From positions 2,356,001 to 2,420,000 of the forward strand of contig JAVHKY010000034.1 of assembly GCA_035079385.1 (NCBI GenBank): a stretch of DNA of 64,000 bases, given 5' to 3'. Numbering within the stretch: the stretch's first letter is position 1; each line of letters starts with the position of its first letter. Source of the DNA: Aspidiotus rigidus. Taxonomy: Eukaryota > Arthropoda > Insecta > Hemiptera > Diaspididae. Shown piece after piece: positions 57,380-64,000 of the stretch. Position numbers and translations under genes: made by a program. The notes under the pieces were generated by a model. That model worked only from the letters and a program-made list of their open reading frames with translations. It was not told the origin of the DNA and ran no database searches.

Positions 57380-58420
57380 TCAGGATTGAACGAGTGAGCC
57401 CTCGCGAGGTGACTCAAACTCGTAGACCAATTCAACTAAACCTTCGTCGGGAAAATACCTGTTGAGTACGGTAACATCGTCACTGTTCAGATGACGCACT
57501 ATTTCGATATTTTCCAACGCAACGCGCTTGAAGTAAGAATTCTCCTTGTGGAGAAGGGTAGCCGAACCTTCCTTGAAACTATGACCACTGGAGACAAGGT
57601 GGTCCGCAAAGGCCGAATCACCCAAATTACCTTTCTTCCAGGCCTTAAGGTGCTCCTCTACTCGAATTCCAAGCTGGCGACCCGTCTCGCCTATATATAC
57701 GCCGTTAAAATCCTTGCACTCCAATTTATACACCCCGCTCCTCTCCCCCCGCGAGATGGGGTCCTTTAGCCTAACAAACAAACCCCTCACAGTAGTGAAG
57801 TTATAAAAAGCAGGCCTGAAGCCAAAGGGGAGGAGGACACGAGTCAACTTGGATGAAAACTCACCGAAAAACGGGAGCTTGATCCAACGTAATCTCTTAT
57901 TATTATTACCACTCAGATCGCGGGGGAGGGAAGTGGTAGAATGAAGGCCCTTCCTCGTAAGTTTTTTACGGACCATATGGTCAATTTCCAAGTTGACCTC
58001 ATTCACAGCGGCCAAGTGCTTAATGGTCGCCAGCTCCTTTTGGAAAGCTGGTTGACTTAGCGGAATGCTAGTCAGTCGATGAATATAACTATTGAAGGCA
58101 GCGATCTTATGAGAAAATGGACAGAAGGACGATCCGTGGACAACTGTATCGGTCGAAGTATCCTTCCTGAATATCGCAAATTCATGGTCCCCATCTCTAT
58201 CAGAGATAGTGAGATCCAGAAAGTTTATGGAAGAACCTCCAATTTGTGTAGTGAATTTAATGGAGAGATACATTTTATTCAGATACTGAAGAAACTCACC
58301 AAGGAGCTCTTGAGGACCGGTCCACGCACATAATATATCGTCCACATATCGGTGCCAGTAATGGATGTGACTCAGTAGCACTTGGCCAGAGGAAAACAAG
58401 TCAACCTCAAATCTGGACAT
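57380..58420 (-). CDS. PLE E: RT motif C through GIY-YIG endonuclease
   Basis: 346 uninterrupted codons, the longest PLE frame in the window. Residues about 1-40: MSRFEVDLFSSGQVLLSHIH, then YWHRYVDDILCAWTG, the catalytic YVDD intact. Then the thumb-like NKMYLSIKFTTQIGGSSINF, the linker AAVNEVNLEIDHMVRKKLTR, and from about residue 220 the nuclease: GVYKLECKDF (second Cys of the pair is Phe), GVYIGETGRQLGIRVEEHLK, FADHLVSSGHSFKEGSATLL, RYFPDEGLVELVYEFESPRE, LVQS. Upstream, an 11-base deletion in IGSPLGSLVS shifts the frame, and the rest of the RT is missing, so it cannot act alone. The Met used is a normal internal residue. Confidence 0.85.
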   Translation of the reverse strand: MSRFEVDLFSSGQVLLSHIHYWHRYVDDILCAWTGPQELLGEFLQYLNKMYLSIKFTTQIGGSSINFLDLTISDRDGDHEFAIFRKDTSTDTVVHGSSFCPFSHKIAAFNSYIHRLTSIPLSQPAFQKELATIKHLAAVNEVNLEIDHMVRKKLTRKGLHSTTSLPRDLSGNNNKRLRWIKLPFFGEFSSKLTRVLLPFGFRPAFYNFTTVRGLFVRLKDPISRGERSGVYKLECKDFNGVYIGETGRQLGIRVEEHLKAWKKGNLGDSAFADHLVSSGHSFKEGSATLLHKENSYFKRVALENIEIVRHLNSDDVTVLNRYFPDEGLVELVYEFESPREGSLVQS

Positions 58421-58477
58421 AAATATCTCCGAAACGAGAGAGAGCCGATGGGGAGTCCTACCTCCTCAGGGAACTAT

Positions 58478-59885
58478 CACTTCTTTGCTCCTAGAGAATC
58501 TCCTCAAAAATATCTCCCCAGATACCTCCCCAAAAGATATCCTGGAACTTCTGAATGACCTCCTACATTCTAAAACTAAAAAATTTCCTAAAAACCTGCA
58601 AGAATATAGTTAGTATCCGGATAAACTCATCTCTTTTCTCTCCCTCCTTCGCACCAAAATAGACCACCAAGGCAAGGCTTTAAAAATAAGACAACTCGCC
58701 TAAGAAACTGAGCTAAATCCACAATGTCTCCATCAAATAATCTGATTCAGAAGTTTCAAATGAAGACTCCTTAGAATAGGATTGCTCCCAGTTCATATTA
58801 CCAAGAGGGTATTTTCCCATTTAACCAGATCAAATCGTTTACTTCATTAGTTTGCAATAAACGTATCATGTGTTGTAACTTTTATAAAATTGCCTATTAT
58901 TAATCCTAGATATGGAACATAAATTCAGATTTGTAGTAAACTTTGTACCACCTTTTTGTCACTTTAAACGCAGAAATATTTTATTCTTCGGCATAGTTTC
59001 CTGACTAGGTAGATTTTTTTTTTATCATCCCTTATTTATTTGATAGTACAAAACAACTGAAAAACAGAGCAAAATTGTAAAAAATTACAAACTAGACCCA
59101 CAAACGGGTATAGGCCTCCCTCAGCCTCGTTCATTCAAGCTGATTGTATAATTTGTTTTTTAGAAGTTTCACTATATCGTCATCCCACCTAGTTATTTGT
59201 TTTCCCTTCTTCCTTCCTTCCTTCCCTGTTACACCAATTTTTAATTTTATAAGCCCATCAATTTGTATTTAATCTGGCTACGTGACCTGCCCAAGTCTTT
59301 CTTCCTTCTTATCTATCTTATTACCCCCCGTTTTACAGTGTAAGTCAAATTCAAGTCTCCAGCAGTCTAGCGCTAGAAGCGGGCTTAAGGTCAAACCCAA
59401 TTATTCAAACTTCCCGAGCCATCTTTTGGAATCAAGACAATCCACCCTTTTCTTAGATTCCAAACTGTCAGTTTCTTACACCAGGAAACATATCGAGAAG
59501 TCAATCCCTATAGAACTTAAGATGCCACAATATATTACTCACCCAAGAAACGAAAATTGCTTTACAAAAAAGTAAATTCGTCTTCGATACCTCACCGCTA
59601 TAAGTTTTTTCTACAACGTAAAGATTTTCAAGAATCAGTTTTTCTCGACTTAAATTCAAACAACGCTGATCATTGAAGAAGTACAAATTGCAACAAAAAA
59701 TTGAACCCATCTTCGATACGAGTAAAAATTATCAGAGTAGACTCAATTTTGACATCTACAATGAGCCGACTTCAAGTTCATTCGCGGTCGATATTGGAGT
59801 GGAACTGAATCGACTTAAAATCGATGTATTTACGCTGTCGACCAAAAATCGATGTCAAATGATCGACGGTCGACATGGAGTAAAA
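58478..59885. other. no recognisable gene
   Basis: Short frames only. Region 58,478-58,700 follows PLE E directly and could be its original flank. Confidence 0.4.
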
Positions 59886-59889
59886 ACAG

Positions 59890-60185
59890 TCCTTAACGCC
59901 ATTTCACCGCCGTATGTCCCGCAGCCCCGACAACTTCTTTCTTCCTTGTGGACTTTTTCCATCGATCCTTCCCCATGTCAGTAATCTCGGGATTTCATAT
60001 CTTCCACTTCGTAGAAAATGACCTAGATATCCATTCTTCTTTCGCTTCGCGACACTCAGCAGTTTACAGTCGGCCTCCGCACGCTTCAAAACCTCAGACT
60101 TTAAAACTCGGTCAGCCCATGGAATTCTGAGCATTTTTCTGCTTCCAAGTGGTTCATGGATTTGACCTTCAATGACCATATTTCC
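59890..60185 (-). pseudogene. LINE tail fragment, first family
   Basis: Minus strand reads GSRKMLRIPWADRVLKSEVL, then SVAKRKKNGYLGHFLRSGRY and GRIDGKSPQGRKKLSGLRDI. This is the C-terminal RT-element signature RMLRISWxDxVxNxEVL ... KRRKLEYLGHIxRxxKY ... GKIxGKRxxGRRRxSWLxNLR found in many insect endonuclease-RT elements. One continuous frame of 91 codons, truncated on both sides. Confidence 0.8.
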
Positions 60186-60189
60186 GCTC

Positions 60190-60660
60190 TGTAGAGCAAA
60201 ACTGACAGTCCTATGGTTATTCTAGGCGTCTACCAGAATTACAACAACAGATCTCCCTGAACGACTTTTAAATCCCTGGAAAAGTTCCACCAACGTCAGC
60301 TACGACGCGTAGTAGGAATCAAGTGGTCGGACTATGTCTCAAGCACCCGCGTCCTCAGCTCCATCAAACACAACATGCTGACACGGTCAATGCTCAGATG
60401 GCTGGGACACGTCATAAGGATGAACGATACAAGGTTTCCAGAATAGCTGCTGTACAGTGAGCTTGCAAACAGTGCTGGGCGCACGGAGGGGACAGCGCGA
60501 ACGATATAAGGATGCTTGCCACACAGCCCTGAAGCTGGCTGGATTGGACAAGGTTTGGGAAGACTTTTGCCGGGACCGCACCCTATGGAGGACTTGAGCA
60601 AACGATAATCTCGGATTGGTTGCCAAACGTAAGACGTAAAGCAGTAACACAGAAACCGAA
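60190..60660 (+). pseudogene. LINE tail fragment, second family
   Basis: Plus strand reads KSLEKFHQRQLRRVVGIKWS, VLSSIKHNMLTRSMLRWLGH, VIRMNDTRFPE then a stop; after a frameshift RRGQRERYKDACHTALKLAG and LDKVWEDFCRDRTLWRT. This is the C-terminal signature of another LINE lineage (FHxRxLRRIxGIxWxD ... RRLRWLGHVxRMxDxRxP ... GGQRxRYKDxxKxxLK ... WExxAxDRxxWR). Oriented away from the minus-strand fragment, with which it almost touches. Confidence 0.85.
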
Positions 60661-60796
60661 ACTCTTGCGTTCCAGAGTGATACCTGTGGAGGAGTTATAA
60701 ATCTTGAAGAGTAGGAGAGAGAGAAAATTGGTGTAAGAGCAGTAAAGTGATATTTCCAACGATATTCGTTAGATGACTCCAGTTTTGTTTAATTGT

Positions 60797-60983
60797 TTTG
60801 GTGGCCTAACATCCAATGTTTGACATCTTAAGCTACTCAACTCGATTCAACTTAAGAACTGCCCACGCCGATGGACGCTTGCATTGCAAGACGGAAAAAT
60901 ACGCATGACTTCCCTTTCCTCTTGCAATACAAGTGCCCATCGGCGCAAGTAATTCCTAAGTTGAATCGAGTAATTTGGTGGCC
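60797..60983. repeat. hairpin element between 10-bp direct repeats
   Basis: A stem of about 60 bp (ACTCGATTCAACTTA(A/G)GAA...CGCCGATGG...TTGCA(T/A)TGCAAGA) lies between two copies of TTTGGTGGCC (60,797-60,806; 60,974-60,983). Looks like a foldback MITE with a 9-10 bp target duplication, though the left end has about 30 bases outside the stem. Confidence 0.6.
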
Positions 60984-60989
60984 AGCAAT

Positions 60990-61833
60990 ATTTGTAACAC
61001 AATAACTAATTTTTGATTATCTAGGGGCTCAACATTGATCTTCTGGAAGAAACCGTCAATATTCTTGGATTTCTCAATTCTTGATATCAAGGTATTGACG
61101 TCACTATTATTGACCTTTTAGAAAGCGCTTACTACATTCTCATATCGCCCTGGGTCCATAATACAGATCATAATGTTGTCCTGCTTCAAGTAATTCTAAT
61201 TTACTGCACGCCAAAATTGATCCTCTGACATTGTAAAAGGGGAGATGATCAATTTGAGAAAAGATTTTGCAAGAAACCACAAAAAGATAGAGCGAGTGAA
61301 TCTTACTCACTATGTACTACTCAAATAATCATATTTCATCCCACATCGCAGTCAACGAATGAACCTAAGCTGCCCTTTCCACAAATATTCCAAGAGCAAT
61401 AGAATAATATGGGCCAGAAGACTACAATAGATTTCTCCCTACCTATGTGTAAACTTTAAAACATAAATGATTTTTTAATTTAAAAAACTAAATGCGTAAG
61501 GTTTTACGGTAGACCGACGATAACATGTCAACAAGTTTTTATTAAAATATTCAAATTTATATTAAAATTACAAATAAGTCTCATATCAACACAACGAGTT
61601 ATAATAAGATACAAGCCTGTGATGACGTTCGTGTATACAGGAATTTCCAACTTCATCCGATATACCAGTAGTTCCAAAAGCGCCGTGTAATTCACTCGCT
61701 TCGCGATGAAATACAAGGAAATACCAGTGTTGACCAGGTTTTACAAAGTGCAAACAAACTTATATCGATAACTTTAAAATAATGGAGTATATTTTTGAAA
61801 CTGTACAAGCAATATTCACGCGGGTCATTAATT
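60990..61833. other. upstream region of the protease gene
   Basis: No gene recognised. It holds the presumed promoter and 5' UTR of the gene that starts at 61,834; no TATA box or initiator could be singled out with confidence. Confidence 0.4.
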
Positions 61834-63640
61834 ATGATGTTTAAATTTCATGTATTGTTACCAGCATTCTGCACACTTGTTTGCTCTAGTTTTTGTCATG
61901 TTTCTCAAGGTAGGTGGGCGTTATTTATTAAAATTTGTTATTATAAAATTTCTCTATTCTTCAGAGTATAAATATTTTTTTATATCTAGCCGATCACGAA
62001 GTACGTAGTGAAGGTCAACACAGCTACAACTGTCAACCATCAGATTTAGAAAACTCGAATAATTGTATCAAGTAAGTTGTGCTTTTCTTTTTCTGTCTCT
62101 AGATGATCGAAATTAAAGACTTCATAGAATACCCTGAAATATCCAATCGTATGTGATTCAATCAAATTTTTAAACAAGTAAATCGACAATAACAATATTT
62201 TTTTCTTTTCAAATTGACGAAGTTATTCTGCATCGTAGAAAAATTCGTTGCAAGTCAAAAAGACCCGCAAACAGGCTCACATTTAGCAAGCATGTCCAAG
62301 AGAAGATTTTCGGCTAGGTCTGGCTGGAGGAGGGAAAGGGGAGCTTGTAGCATACTCATACGTCGCTTTAGTTGAACCTGTCCCTGAGGTTTTCCGAGAG
62401 AACACAGAATGAAGGCTTGACATTTTTGATTTCCTTTTTTATATTTGTGCTCTCAGGCGCACCATTAAGACGAATATTTGGACCAATGCCACGAGGTTAA
62501 AAAGAGCGAATGAAGTGTTAATCGGCAACAAGTGCGATTTACCCTTCGGTGCGGATCGAAATATTGCTCTCTACAGCGATCGCAAGATAAGGTTGAACAT
62601 TACGAAGATATTGAAAGCTCCCGCACTCTCTAAGGTAGAAGTCGCCTGCAAACCGCAATACGCACTACCAAGTGGGGAAACTGTTCAAAAATCGATTTGC
62701 GATCTCGATGATGGATGGACTCCACGTTTAGTCTTACCTTGTTTGAGTAAGTAGACCGCAGTGGTAGATATTGTGAGAGAATCTATAGTAAGCTTATGTA
62801 GAGTAATATTATCCAAAAAGCTATATGCGGTTCACTTTCAATATTTGCGATTCCCATCAAAACTAATGGATGGATCAAGAAGCAGCGGTTTCTGAAGAAC
62901 AATTTCATGGCGTAAAACCCAAGTTATCTAAAGAAAACTTAATCTTTGGTTACTATAGGCTTCATGAGTCCTCTAGATGAAACCGGTTATGCTACATTAC
63001 ATCACTAAGAGTTACCTATAAATAACTTTTGGACGAATCATGAGTTCAACGTGCTTCTTGAGGAACTGAAAGTGGCCTCGACAGTCATTCTGCGCGTAGC
63101 TCACGCTTTATAAATCGCGGGTCTTTTTCTTTGAGACAAAAATTTTCTTATTTTCTCAGGAACGTGTCCGACATTGCGTCCCGAAAATGTGGCATTGACA
63201 TGTAGTTACGGAAACGAGCAAAAGACGTGCGACACCAAGTTGGTGAGCGGTACTAAAGTTTACCCACAATGCAAACCTTTTCACACCAAAGGAAATTTTC
63301 CCGACAACTATCTCGCGTTGAGGTGTCAACCAAATGGACAATGGGACAACATTCTCTTCAAATGCACGCCAGGTAAGAAATTACCAGAATTTTTCCTTAT
63401 TACTTCTATCACGTAGGTATCATTTAGATGCAGACAAACATCTTTTGAACACCGGTCTCACAAATAATAAATTCTTCCATACAGATTGCGGCTTTCGTGA
63501 CCAACTTACTCCTTTTGTATACGAAGGAAATGAGACATCGATAGAAGCTTCACCTTGGCATGTAGCGATCTACAGAGTTTCGGGAGGTTACAGTCTGATT
63601 TGTGGCGGTACAATCATTTCCCCCCGAATGATAATTTCAG
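61834..63640 (+). CDS. modular serine protease, ModSP-like (5' exons, partial)
   Basis: Five exons with GT-AG introns and matching phases: 61,834-61,909; 61,990-62,071; 62,457-62,746; 63,160-63,372; 63,485-63,640. The first Met opens a signal peptide (MMFKFHVLLPAFCTLVCSSF). Exon 3 encodes a CCP/sushi-like module (KCDLPFGADRN, VACKPQYALPSGE, ICDLDDGWTPR). Exon 4 encodes a second (TCPTLRPENVALTCSYG, GTKVYPQCKP, LRCQPNGQWD). Exon 5 starts the trypsin-like domain: DCGFRDQLTPF, SPWHVAIYRVSGGY, LICGGTIISPRMIISG. The architecture and the PWHVAIY/CGGTIISP blocks match insect modular serine protease, the secreted protease that starts the Toll/prophenoloxidase cascade in haemolymph. The exon with the catalytic His (AAHC), and those for Asp and Ser, lie beyond the window or were not found before 64,000. 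The N-terminal LDLa repeats of classical ModSP are not evident; exon 2 is short with two Cys. Could be a related CCP-containing clip-type or factor C-like protease. The only convincing host gene here. Confidence 0.75.
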
Positions 63641-64000
63641 GTGAAAATTTAATAATAATTGTTCCGTTACAGGGTTTCACACTACGAACTTCCTGACAAA
63701 TGAATTCCACATAATATGGAAAGAATTATTTTCAGTATTTTTTGGAAAGCTGAGGTGGATTAGTGGGTACGGTATTTTTTTGCCACTATACCAGTTCAAA
63801 AATAATGCGAGACATATCCGTAATATTGAAAACAGCGAGGCCGTATCGTTGTTTAATACAAGATCAGAAAGAAAAACAGAGTCAGATTGGGGCACCGGTT
63901 ACGCTGGAGCGTTTGAGAAGAAGGAAGTGGAGGGGCAGAAAAAGAGGAAAAATAGGATAAGGGTAGATTTCCGGGGACTCTCGGAAAGTCAGCCGTTTCC
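63641..64000. other. intron of the protease gene, apparently
   Basis: Starts at the GTGAAAAT donor after exon 5. No AAHC-encoding exon seen up to the window end. Confidence 0.5.

Larger units (their letters stand above)
57221..58477 (-). mobile_element. Penelope-like element E
   Basis: 5'-truncated minus-strand copy with an almost undamaged ORF and the family 3' region. The 5' edge is at about 58,477, inside RT motif B. No inverted 5' piece was found. Confidence 0.8.

Noticed and set aside
60332..60650. minus-strand frames of 87-89 codons
   Set aside because: Shadows of the plus-strand LINE C-terminus, which has the recognisable motifs.
1..64000. CRISPR arrays, rRNA genes, bacterial operons
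   Set aside because: No regularly spaced repeats with unique spacers, no rRNA signatures and no prokaryotic gene arrangement; the region is eukaryotic.

Overview
This 64 kb window looks like a transposon-dense intergenic region of an insect nuclear genome. The evidence is: remnants of very AT-rich mitochondrial genes readable with the invertebrate mitochondrial code, short CCTAA telomere-type repeats, insect-type LINE, hAT, MULE, pogo and Helitron relics, and at the right edge the first exons of a secreted modular serine protease with good splice sites. The order of insect cannot be fixed from sequence alone; Hymenoptera is plausible. No bacterial genes, rRNA genes, CRISPR arrays or convincing functional tRNAs were seen.

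The dominant content is Penelope-like retroelements (PLEs: reverse transcriptase plus C-terminal GIY-YIG endonuclease). I count about nine copies of one family (called A, B, C, D, E, F, G, H, I here) and one relic of a second family (J). Copies A, B and D carry an inverted piece of their own 3' region at the 5' side, as described for Penelope; B and C abut head to tail. Downstream of the endonuclease ORF, six copies hold a roughly 36-40 nt hammerhead-ribozyme-like structure whose helix I pairs by different bases in different copies. Three copies also end in a short conserved ATG-led motif.

Layout: 1-980, decayed LINE tail ending in poly(A). 980-3,890, MULE relic (subterminal repeats, SWIM zinc finger) split by palindromic PLE A with an 11-bp target duplication. 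4,140-7,700, dispersed and AT-rich simple repeats. 7,989-9,907, two tandem Helitrons. 9,969-10,190, hAT tail. 13,156-22,045, a nested stack: PLE B is split by a mitochondrial DNA insertion (ND5, ND6, cytb); the cytb is split by a Helitron that appears to have carried about 1.07 kb of extra DNA past its usual end; B is split again by a 1.3 kb inverted-repeat element (K) with a 156-aa ORF; PLE C follows. 24,640-25,370, LINE relic. 25,930-28,346, PLE G, nearly full length but with a destroyed catalytic motif. 31,600-32,285, PLE I. 37,180-37,900, a 140-bp tandem array. 38,606-39,480, PLE F. 41,563-41,972, MITE. 42,170-42,975, PLE J. 43,116-44,856, PLE D. 46,822-47,031, pogo/Tigger relic. 47,100-50,062, PLE H, split by a 2.2 kb element (L) with about 580-bp inverted termini. 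52,465-53,325, LINE. 57,221-58,477, PLE E, the best preserved ORF. 59,890-60,660, two LINE tails back to back. 61,834-63,640, the 5' part of the ModSP-like protease gene.

Nearly everything except the protease gene is dead or partial mobile DNA, so there are no operons. The biology here is insertion history and RNA or DNA structure in the elements. The long gaps were scanned by eye only; unrecognised host exons may remain in them.
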